Origin: Caenorhabditis elegans
Taxonomy: Eukaryota > Nematoda > Chromadorea > Rhabditida > Rhabditidae
Length of the DNA: 64,000 nucleotides
Direction: 5' to 3'
NCBI RefSeq assembly: GCF_000002985.6
Contig: NC_003280.10
Span: 3,468,501 to 3,532,500, forward strand
Below, in pieces: positions 43,896 to 52,239 of this stretch. The notes under the pieces were generated by a model that was not told where the DNA came from, ran no database searches, and was given only the letters and a program-made list of their open reading frames with translations. The position numbers were made by a program, and so were the translations under genes. The first letter of the stretch is position 1, and the number at the start of each line of letters is the position of its first letter.

Positions 43896-43902
43896 TTTTA
43901 TA
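43896..43902 (-). promoter_or_regulatory. TATA box of the Ig-like gene
   Basis: ACTATAAAAG on the minus strand, about 56 bp upstream of the ATG at 43840. Confidence 0.5.
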
Positions 43903-44019
43903 GTGTGAGGAATTTTCATAAAAAGTGGTCATAAATTTTGGTATTCCCACATTTTTGCATATATTTTGAACCATGATTCATGTGGACAAATTGTGATTTT
44001 TGAGCACTTGGTTTAGGAA

Positions 44020-44188
44020 TGTAGGCACGTAGGCACGTAGGTACGTAGGCACGTAGGCACGTAGGCACGTAGGCACGTAGGCACGTAGGCTCGTAGGCAC
44101 GTAGGCACGTAGGCACGTAGGCACGTAGGCACGTAGGCACGTAGGCACGTAGGCACGTAAGCACGTAGGCACGTAGGCACGTAGGCAC
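44020..44188. repeat. 8-bp minisatellite (GTAGGCAC)n
   Basis: About 21 units of GTAGGCAC with rare GTAGGTAC, GTAGGCTC and GTAAGCAC variants, ending 2 bp from the chemoreceptor stop codon (44190-44192), so it forms the start of the receptor 3' UTR. Frames open through it (LRAYVPTC) are artefacts. Confidence 0.95.
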
Positions 44189-44189
44189 T

Positions 44190-46231
44190 TCATAATGGTG
44201 CAACAACATTATTATAGTCCCTCTCAATCCGCAATTTTCGCTTCAAAGCTCTGATAATTCCAAAAAGGAACCATTTGAATGTGAGCAGTGACTGCATGAT
44301 TTTCACATTCCGCTTGTTACAATAAATATAAGAAATTTGAATTAAAAGCGGGGTTGTCGCAAAATTTATCACACTGAGCATTATGCAGGCCTGAAAATTC
44401 GAGAGAATTTCGAAAAAAAAATTAAAAAATTACAAACCAGCTTCAAAAATCCATAATATCCCTGATCGATGATCATTACCCCGTTAAATACAATAAACGG
44501 GAAGGTTACCTGAAAAATAGCACAATTTTAAGAGTTTTCAGTGCCTACGTGCCTACGTGCCTTCGAGGGCGCCTTATTTTACGTAACATTGAGCTATCGG
44601 TCTGAAAATTTTGGAGTAGACTAACTTGATGCTCAGGAATTCAAATTTTGCTATAAAATTCACAAGAGAAAAGGTTAAAGTTGAGAAAAATACGACTTAC
44701 AAACTTCGAAACACAAATTGTGATTGCCTGGTACATAATAAGCCTATCCGTCTGATTTTCCACCACTGACGCTATATTCGATTTTTTCCGAAGACTTATA
44801 AAAATTGGAACATATAAAAATGCAGATAACGTAGCAATAACTTCCAAATAGTAATATATTGTCATATATAAACTATCAAAAGAAAACGGAAAATTATATC
44901 CAGGCTCCAGATAGCTTTCATTCCCAAAATCCCAAGAACCATTACCCAAAAATGGCAAATTTGAATAGGAAAATCGAAAATCCGTTTCTAAAATTCCAAC
45001 GCCAAGGTTTGCAGCGAAAAATCCGAGATATAGCAGAATTATGATCCAGGACCAATTTTTTTGATTTAAAATCCATTTTTTGCCGAATCTATCCGAATAA
45101 TAAATAAAAAACCGCTGTACTGCAAGTAAGGTGAGCAAAATGTTGAAAACTGGGAAAATGACGCAGGATATGAAGTAGTAGTGATATAAAACGTCGAACA
45201 AATCCAATTCCAACATGTTCATGATTCTGGAACAGGCTTCTTGTTGTTTAGCAGAAAATTTCACACATTTCACTATTTGGAACTTTTTTGATAGCTCCAT
45301 TCGCTGAGGAGTTATGAGCGTTTGAAAATTGCGGTGCGAGAGATAGAGGGGGAGGGGAGACGTAGAGAGTCAGAGTGTCTCGCTGTCTGCGTCTCTCCTC
45401 CCCGCAGGCTCTCTCGCTCTAAACTTTGAGCGCCTGTATCTCTGTAGTGGTTAGAGATATCAAAAAACTTCCTTCTGCAAAAATATTTAAAATTTTACGC
45501 TGAATATTTAGAAACTAGAATCAAAACTACAAAGTGGCAATATACGTCTGAAAATCTGGAAAATGGATAGAGATAGAAGAATGTTGTCAACTGACAAAAT
45601 GTTAAGCAGACAATTTGACACATTTTACTATTTGGAACTTTTTTGATATCTCTACTGGTTAAGGAGTTATGAGCGTTTGAAAATTGCAGTGCGAGAGACA
45701 GAGGGGGAGGGGAGACGCAGAGGGTCAGAGTGTCTCGCTGTCTGCGTCTCCCCTCTCCCTCTATCTCTTGCACTATCTCTTGCACAAAACTTTAAACCCC
45801 TGTATCTCTGCGGTGGTTAGAGATATCATAAAACTTCCTTTTACAAAAATATTCTAAATTTTACGGTGAATATTTTGAAAATAAAACTTTGTCTATAAAA
45901 CTTTGTAAAACACTAAAATCTAGTACTTGAACCCGTAGAACATCTCAAATAAGCAGAGCAATAAAATGACAAGCATTACACAAATAAGCCGGTGAAAATG
46001 GACAATTATCGGTGCAGTCGGGGACTGAAACTGTTTTATTTTATTTTTAAAAATAAAATTAGCGCAACTCACGTTATTTTCCCGCAAACTATTCGTAAAA
46101 TAGGCAAAACAATAAAACGGGAACAGTGCCACGTGGCATGGAATTGACAGTACTACATAAAGGTACATAAGTCCTTCAACTGCACATACGGAGATCTCGT
46201 AGATTGTGCTAAAAATTTCGGGAAGGCTCAT
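44190..46231 (-). CDS. Seven-transmembrane chemoreceptor, SRZ-like
   Basis: Five exons in phase: 46231-46073, 46024-45927, 45226-44701, 44509-44438 and 44390-44190, giving 351 residues. Seven hydrophobic segments can be traced: LMYLYVVLSIPCHVALFPFY (TM1), RLICVMLVILLLCLFEMF (TM2), ISCVIFPVFNILLTLLAVQR (TM3), WIIILLYLGFFAANLGVG (TM4), MTIYYYLEVIATLSAFLYVP (TM5), VTFPFIVFNGVMII (TM6) and CIMLSVINFATTPLLIQIS (TM7). LTLLAVQRFFIYY after TM3 and FPFYCFAYF after TM1 recall the SRZ class of nematode serpentine receptors, but subfamily assignment is by memory. Expected role: chemosensory GPCR in ciliated sensory neurons. The 700-nt intron 2 holds two GAGACGCAGA fold-back elements. A (GTAGGCAC)n array starts directly after the stop. 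Confidence 0.85.
45300..45490. mobile_element. GAGACGCAGA fold-back element, copy 1
   Basis: Core GGGAGACGTAGAGAGTCAG ... GTCTGCGTCTCTCC, flanked by GGAGTTATGAGCGTTTGA and CTTTGAGCGCCTGTATCTC. In chemoreceptor intron 2. Confidence 0.9.
45590..45870. mobile_element. GAGACGCAGA fold-back element, copy 2
   Basis: The most complete copy, about 280 bp. Outer arms (TATTTGGAACTTTTTTGATA and AGAGATATCATAAAACTTCC), inner arms and the GAGACGCAGAGGGTCAG / TCTGCGTCTCCCC core all pair. In the same chemoreceptor intron. Confidence 0.92.
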
Positions 46232-46462
46232 AATATAAGGCTAAGAAATATAGAAGCCTGGCGTTTGGTTTTCTGAGAAGAAAATATGAAAAATAAGTGA
46301 TATACCTGTGTGGTTAAAATTTTCACCTGCCCTTTTTCCCCTCCAAAACGCCAAATTCCAAGAAAAACATTTTTCAATGGTTAAAAATTAAGAATTGGTT
46401 TTTTTTTCTAAAATTCAAAGAAAATCTTTTTAAAACAATTCATTAAGTGTTGTATTTGAACT

Positions 46463-46999
46463 CTACGTAAGATTCTGCATTCTGATCCTTCTGAATCTTC
46501 CCAACCAGTTTTTTTTCTGGTCCTCCGAGCTCTGGGAGCCATCAGCTTGGAGCTTGACCAAAGCAATTCCAGTTTTTGAATCACTTAGGTCTAAGCTCAG
46601 ATCTTTAGATTTTCGGGTGCTTTCATCAGCTTGAATCTTCTGGTCCTTCTGGATCTTTCCAACCAGATTCTGATCATTTGATATTTGAGAACTATCAGCT
46701 TGGAGCTTCAGATTAACCAGCACTTTTCCAGATTTGGAGCCACTTGAGTTCTGATCCTTCTGGATCTTCCCCACCAGCATCTGATCTTCCTGAGCATCAG
46801 ATCGGAGCTTCAAGGTCTGCTCCAAATCCTCCACCATCCAGTACTTACTTCCTTCATCGTCAGATTTTCCGTCGTAATCTTCTTCCACAGAGTAGTAGGT
46901 GGTCAGGTCTACACAAGGCCCATTTCCACGATTTCGGGAACCCTGAGCAGGTCCAAATTTTGACTTTTTAAATTTTTTTTTCATTTCCAAAATATTCAC
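46463..46999 (-). pseudogene. Inverted duplicate of the lectin N-terminal repeat exon
   Basis: A 178-residue open frame whose residues from about 15 on copy the start of exon 2 of the lectin at 48013 (opposite strand): GSRNRGNGPCVDLTTYYSV, YWMVEDLEQTLKLRSDAQED, then KDQ-rich repeats (LVGKIQKDQ). It has no signal peptide, no upstream exon and no C-type lectin domain, and the repeat order differs. It is therefore a partial inverted duplication, with its start near an A-rich tract equivalent to that before lectin exon 2. Fold-back copies (45590 and 47000) flank both sides. Confidence 0.75.
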
Positions 47000-47245
47000 C
47001 GTAAAATGTTGAACATTTTTGTAATTTGAAGTTTTCTAATATCTCTTACCGTTTCAGAGTTACAGGCGCTCAAAGTTTAGGGACGAGAGATAGAAGGGGA
47101 GGGGAGACGCAGACATGACTCTGCGTCTCCTCTCCCCCTCTATCTCTGGCACAGCAAGCTTCAAACGCTCATAACTCCTTAACGAGTAGAGCTATCGAAA
47201 AAGTTCCAAATAGTAAAATGTGTCAAATTTTGTGCTTAACAATTT
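47000..47245. mobile_element. GAGACGCAGA fold-back element, copy 3
   Basis: Core GGGAGACGCAGACATGACTC ... CTGCGTCTCCTCTCC with the usual GGCGCTCAAAGTT and AACGCTCATAACTCC arms. Between the inverted lectin fragment and the lectin promoter. Confidence 0.9.
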
Positions 47246-47461
47246 GCTAAATGACATCTTTTTTCTATCTTAACTCTTCGCTTAGATATTACGGTTTAAA
47301 ATTTTAAAATTTTTTGAAAGCTAGATTTTTACGAAATGTATGAAATGTTTTGTGCAATTCCTGTCAAAAAAGTGAGTACGTTGCAAAAACATTTTTTGTG
47401 CCTCCCTTTTCCACTCTCCGAAAATTTTTTCAACTTACACATCATAAAACTGGGTGCCCCA

Positions 47462-47468
47462 TATAAAA
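47462..47468 (+). promoter_or_regulatory. TATA box of the large lectin gene
   Basis: CATATAAAAGC 40 bp before the ATG at 47508 supports that start over upstream open frame. Confidence 0.6.
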
Positions 47469-47507
47469 GCATCATTTCCTGAAAACCGGGTCATAATTCC
47501 GGAAACC

Positions 47508-50353
47508 ATGACGTTATTTTCTCCTTATCTGTCAATATTTTTCCTATTAACACTCGAGTTTTCACCCATATTCTGTATGTTTCGACCCAGAAGCTCCGGA
47601 GGCAATTGTTTGGATGTTCAGGCGCATTTTTATGTGTCGGAGGAGTATGATGGGTACACGAATGACGTGGAAAATGCTTATTATTGGAGACTTCCGGTTA
47701 GTTTTAGTTTTTTAAAAAATTCAAAACTTTCAACTTGTTAAGCAGAAAATTTGACACATTTTACTATTTGGAACTTTTTTGATAGCTGTACTCGTTAAGG
47801 AGTTATGAGAGTTTAAAAATTTTAGAGCGAGAGACAGAAGGGGAGGGGAGACGCAGACGTGTCTCTGCGTCTCCCTTGCCCCCACGCTCTCTCGCTCAAA
47901 ACTTTGAGCGTATGTAACTCTGCAACGGTAAGAGATATCCGAAAACTTCAAATTGCAAAAATGCTCAAAATTGTACGGAAAATATCTTGAAAATAAAAAA
48001 AAATTGAAACAGTCAAAGTTGGACCTGTTCAGGGTTCCCGAAATCGAGGAAATGGACCTTGTGTAGACCTGACCACCTACTACTCTGTGGAAGAAGATTA
48101 CGACGGAAAATCTGACGATGACGGAAGTAAGTACTGGATGGTGGAGGATTTGGAGCAGACCTTGAAGCTCCGATCTGATGCTCAGGAAGATCAGAAAATG
48201 AAGCTCCAAGTTGAGAAAAGCTCACGAAGCTCTAAGGATCAGAGCCTAGACTTAGGTGATTCAAAAACTGGAATTGCTCTGGTTGGTGTCAAGCTACAAG
48301 CTGATGGCTCCCAAGGCTCGAAAGATCAAAATCTGGTTGGAAAGATCCAGAAGGACCAGGCCAGCCAGAAGGACCAGAAGTTGAACCTTCAGGCAAATGA
48401 GAGCTCCCGAAACTCTAAAGATCAGAGCTCAGACTCAAGCGGTTCAAAATCTGGAAACGCTAAGGTGATTATGGAACTCCAAGCCGATGGCACATATCGC
48501 TTGAAGGATCAGAAGCTGACGGCGAAAATCCAGAAAGATCAGAACTCGGACTCAAAAACTATAGAAGATATCTTTAACCGGGAGTTCGAAGCTGATGGCT
48601 TAAAAGATCAGAACTCTAAATCGAAAGATTCGAACACCGATGAAGCTTCGCTCAACGTGAAGCTCCAGGGCTCGCAGGCTTCTAAAGATCAGAAAGCCAG
48701 CTCAGGGGCCTTCAAATCCCTACTCTCCCAATCTTCAGATCTCACAGCTTCCAGCTCCAACCTAACAGCTCAGCTGACTTCCACCAACCTCGGAGGCTCC
48801 GGCTCGGAGCTGAGCCAGAAGCTCAACGATTTGAAATCCAACTCAGACTCCTCGGATCAAGTTCACCTCGCAAGCCACCAACACACTAGGAATGAGCTCA
48901 GCCAGAAGACTGATCTTTCTGTGACCACTGACGAGAAGAACCAGAAAACTGGATTCAGCCAGAACCACTTGATCAACTCATCCTTAGCGGTTTCCGAGCT
49001 TAACAATAATGGGAAGTTGAGTGGAACTGAGGTTCAGGAGACAGTCGAGATAAATCAGAGGAAGGATCTTGGGAATCTGAGGGATCAGAGCTCCAAGAAC
49101 CTAAAGCTAGAAGGCTCCGAAGCTCTGAGAAGCTCTGTGGATCTTAAGAAGAGATCTCTGGAGGATCAGAAGCTAAGCTCCAAGGATCTTAAAACTGGAG
49201 TGGCCGGAGCTCAATCTTCATCCAGCTCGGACCGAAAGGATCAGAGCTCGAGCTCCACTGACTTGAACACCGATGCATCCCAGCTAGAGCTAAATCAGAA
49301 CCAGAAGCGCGTCCTGATCGGCTCCGACGTTCCACTTACCGGCGAAGCTTGCTCGAAAAAGGAGCAAGGGAACTGTGAAGCTGGCTGGAAGAGCTTCCTG
49401 AGACCATCTGGGGAATGGTGTATGAAGGTGAGATATTTGAGAAAAGTTTTATAGCAAAATATTGTTTTTTTTAAAGATTTTCTACGAGAACTCGATTACC
49501 CAACCATCGGCAGAAAATCGTTGTCAGGCTCAAGGAGCTACACTTTCTGGGCTTCAGAACCAAATTGAATCATTCTATATTACATGTAAGTTATGGCAAC
49601 TTTCCCTCACCTTCCACTCTCCCAAAACTTCTAATTTCCAGACACTGTATCATCCCACATCTACCCAGAGTCTGGAAGCATCTGGATTGGCTTAAAACGT
49701 CGCGAAGAGTGCAAAAACGTAGGCCGAACTCAGAATTGCACATCGGATAACTCTTTCGAGTGGACCGACAAATCTACGACCGGCCTCGACGGAATCGATT
49801 GGGACGGTGGTCAGCCTGATAATGCTAGAAGGTTTTTAGGCACTTTTTTGAAATTTTAGAGTTTATTCAACACTTTTCAGATACTCTCAACAATGTGCCA
49901 CGTTGACTGCTTCACACCAGCGGTCCGTTATAGGATACCATGTCGGGCGATTGGATGATGTTGGGTAGGAAAATTGCTTCATTCTATGTAGAATTCCATG
50001 CTGATCACTTTTGCAATTGAAAATTTTCCGCTATCTCAAACCGTTGCAGAGATACAAGCGTTTAAAATTGGCAGGTTAGAGAGACGGCGGGAGGAGAGGC
50101 GCAGACGACGAGACGCTCTGACTCTCTGCGTCTCCCCCTCCCCTCTCTCTCTCACTCGCGCTGCTATTTTGCGGTATATCTTTGCAGCGGTCAGAGATAG
50201 AAACAAATTTCCAATTGACAAAATGTTCCAAATTTAGCTGTCTACATTTTGAAAAAAATTTTAAAGGGGTTTTTCAGCTGCGAATTCGACTACATCAAAA
50301 CTAACAGAAAACAAAGAGACATCAAGGCGTTCGTTTGTGGAAAGAAAGCTTAA
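47508..50353 (+). CDS. C-type lectin with long KDQ/Ser-rich region
   Basis: Exon 1 starts at 47508 (signal peptide SPYLSIFFLLTLEFSPIFC). Exons 48013-49427, 49477-49585, 49642-49831, 49881-49964 and 50278-50353 join in phase. The first junction is unsettled: the strong donor at 47697 (GTTAGT) is out of phase, while weaker ones at 47701 or 47707 fit, giving about 688 residues. Exon 2 encodes about 400 residues of degenerate Ser/Lys/Asp/Gln repeats (SSRSSKDQSLDLGDSKTG, NLVGKIQKDQ). The C-terminal C-type lectin domain follows (about 525-688): CEAGWKSFLRPSGEWCMK, SGSIWIGLKRREEC, WDGGQPDN and a final VCGKKA. WDGGQPDN is QPD-like, suggesting galactose-type ligand choice by analogy only. Secreted; nematode lectins of this kind are often pathogen-responsive. 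Introns 1 and 5 contain fold-back elements. Confidence 0.85.
47740..47985. mobile_element. GAGACGCAGA fold-back element, copy 4
   Basis: Core GGGAGACGCAGACGTGTC ... TCTGCGTCTCCCTTGCC. Fills intron 1 of the large lectin gene, ending about 30 bp before exon 2. Confidence 0.9.
49990..50250. mobile_element. GAGACGCAGA fold-back element, copy 5
   Basis: Core GAGAGGCGCAGACGACGAG ... CTCTGCGTCTCCCCC. Occupies most of lectin intron 5, which is otherwise expected to be about 50 nt. Confidence 0.88.
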
Positions 50354-50586
50354 GTGTAAAAATGTTAATTTTGAAATAAATAATTTATAATTACGTTGGA
50401 AGGGTTTTTTCCGTTGATCTTTGCAGGAATTCGCTTCAGGAGTGCCTACTTATTAACAAAAGAACATTTTATGAGAGGTGTTATCTCGTCTCCCGTTGTG
50501 ACGTCATCACTGCTTGTCGCCTGCTGCGCCCTACAACCTATCTCACTCCCTTCTCTCTGTTTTCAAATTTCTCCTGTTTCATGAAG

Positions 50587-50657
50587 GCCTCATGCTGGAA
50601 TCGAACCAGCGACCTTCTGTTTACTAGACAGACGCTCTGCCACTGAGCCAATGAGGC
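50587..50657 (-). tRNA. tRNA-Thr (AGT)
   Basis: Cloverleaf on the minus strand: acceptor GCCTCAT / ATGAGGC, A-box TGGCTCAGTGGCAGAGC, anticodon stem TCTGT/ACAGA with loop CTAGTAA (anticodon AGT), and B-box GGTTCGATTCC. No intron. The second base of the T-stem side and the 71-nt length look normal. Confidence 0.9.
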
Positions 50658-50750
50658 GATGGAAATCTGTTCCGAAAATGCGTTTACGAACTTTTTTGAA
50701 GACTTGCGCCCTTTAAATAAAGGATTTGATAGAAAACGACAAAAACATAA

Positions 50751-50822
50751 GCCCAATGCGGGGCTCGAACCCGCGACAACCAGATTAAGAGTCTGGTGCT
50801 CTACCGACTGAGCTAACCGGGC
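50751..50822 (-). tRNA. tRNA-Lys (CTT)
   Basis: Minus strand: acceptor GCCCGGT / ATTGGGC (with a G-T and a mismatch), A-box TAGCTCAGTCGGTAGAGC, anticodon stem CCAGA/TCTGG with loop CTCTTAA (anticodon CTT), and B-box GGTTCGAGCCC. Lies 93 bp from tRNA-Thr, same strand. Confidence 0.93.
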
Positions 50823-51054
50823 GGCGACGTAACCTAGTTTTGTGGCCTTCATGAAACAAGAGGAATGTGAGAGAGAGGGAAGGGAGAAGAGGACATGTTG
50901 GTGGCAGCGAGCGGGCAGTGATGACGTCACAATGACGACAAGAAAAGAGATAACACTCTCAAAAAGACTGCTTGAGTACAAAAAAAATTCCCACAGAAAA
51001 TGGTTTTCAAACTCCCCAGCTTAATGGTTTTTCCGTCCCACACACTTAAACTCT

Positions 51055-51061
51055 TATAAAA
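51055..51061 (+). promoter_or_regulatory. TATA box of the small lectin gene
   Basis: CTTATAAAAAC, 36 bp before the ATG at 51097. Confidence 0.6.
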
Positions 51062-51096
51062 ACTCGTTTTTTTTTCACGAAAAATTGTTTTAAAAA

Positions 51097-51921
51097 ATGC
51101 TACAAAAGTATTCAATCATTGTACTGTGTTGCTCAGCAGTTCTAGCCAGAGTTCCAGTGGCGAAAAACTGTCCAACGGGCTGGACGTGGTTCTTAAGATC
51201 CAGAGGTGGATGGTGCATGAAGGTTTGTACTGGGGTTCTGCTTCGAAAATTTGAAGTCTCTAGGATCACTTAGACCTGAGATATAGGCAGTTGAAGTTAG
51301 AGGCATGTGCGTTGGCGGCGTTGCGGTCGCGTTGCGGTCGCGCTACGGTAGCGGCGCGGTCATTTCGGTCGTAGAGCGCTGAAATTTTTTTTCCAGGTAT
51401 TCACAGAAGCCCTGAATCAACCAAGTGCTGAAGCCAAGTGCAAAGCTGCCGAAGCGGTGTTGGCGGGAATTCAAAACAAGGAGGAGGTTGCCTGGATGTC
51501 CAGTGAGTGTATATTATCAGTAGAGCAAACTTGCAACATAGTAATTTCAGAAGAACTGACCGGGACCATGTGGATCGGCACAAAGCGTACACCACCTTGC
51601 ATGAACTCCGGTGTGACCAAACAATGCTCTCAGATCACCTCATACTATTGGACAGATGGCTCGACTGTCGGAGTTCAGGGTTTCTACTGGAATTCCGGAG
51701 AGCCCAATAATCAGGGGTACATCTTGACTTAAAATTTTAATGATTTTCGTACTTCTTTCAGTGGCCAAGGCTGTGCAAAACTGATAACCTCCTCAAGTGT
51801 TCTGGACGATGTCGCGTGAGTAGTTTATAGTGTCTGCTGCTCCAATTTTTGCTCTTATTTTTTCAGATGTACCACTGAACTAACTAACGGATATGTTTGC
51901 GGAAAAATTGCGACGTTTTAA
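51097..51921 (+). CDS. Small secreted C-type lectin
   Basis: Five exons in phase: 51097-51222, 51397-51502, 51551-51716, 51762-51815 and 51867-51921, giving 168 residues. Signal peptide MLQKYSIIVLCCSAVLARVP. A single C-type lectin domain follows: CPTGWTWFLRSRGGWCMK, AEAKCKAAEAVLAGIQNKEE, TMWIGTKRTPPC, then FYWNSGEPNNQG and the final YVCGK. The EPN-type motif (GEPNN) is the form usually linked to mannose-type ligands. It is intact, unlike the neighbouring fragments, and lacks the repeat region of the lectin upstream. Intron 1 contains a GC-rich GTTGCGGTCGCG tandem (about 51310-51372). Confidence 0.9.
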
Positions 51922-51924
51922 GTG

Positions 51925-52190
51925 AAATGTTGTGGAAAATGAAATTCTGAGCATTTTTGCAATTGGAAATTTATCTCTATCTCTAACCAGGGAGAGCTAT
52001 GGCGGTTTGAACCACGAGTGACGTCACTGTTGAGAGGGAGAGACGCAGAGGGCCAGCGTGCCACGTCGTCTGCGTCTCTCCCCCCCTCCCTCTCTCGTCT
52101 ATTTAACTTTAAACGGTTGTATCTCTGCAACGGTTAGAGATAGAGATAAATTTTCAATTGCAAAAATGATCAGCATTAAATTTTGCGTTA
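51925..52190. mobile_element. GAGACGCAGA fold-back element, copy 6
   Basis: Core GAGAGACGCAGAGGGCCAG ... CGTCTGCGTCTCTCCCC. Fills the gap between the small lectin and the collagen 3' end. Confidence 0.9.
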
Positions 52191-52239
52191 GATGAAATAA
52201 TTAATGTTAAGAAAAAATTTATTCTTCACTTCAAAGTGT

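Larger units (their letters stand above)
50498..50930. repeat. Inverted repeat flanking two tRNA genes
   Basis: The left arm 50498-50589 (GTGACGTCATCACTG ... GTTTCATGAAGGCC) is the imperfect reverse complement of the right arm 50844-50930 (GGCCTTCATGAAAC ... CAGTGATGACGTCAC). The enclosed 254 bp carry tRNA-Thr and tRNA-Lys. The inner end of the left arm overlaps the first bases of tRNA-Thr. Confidence 0.85.

Noticed and set aside
43916-44227. 103-residue ORF with LRAYVPTC repeats
   Set aside because: Translation of the 8-bp array; it overlaps the chemoreceptor 3' end in another frame.
47454-47507. Upstream extension of the large lectin start
   Set aside because: The frame is open but has no ATG and overlaps the TATA box; the ATG at 47508 is better placed.
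50538-50981. 147-residue minus-strand ORF
   Set aside because: Runs through two tRNA genes and the inverted repeat; no start context or domain.
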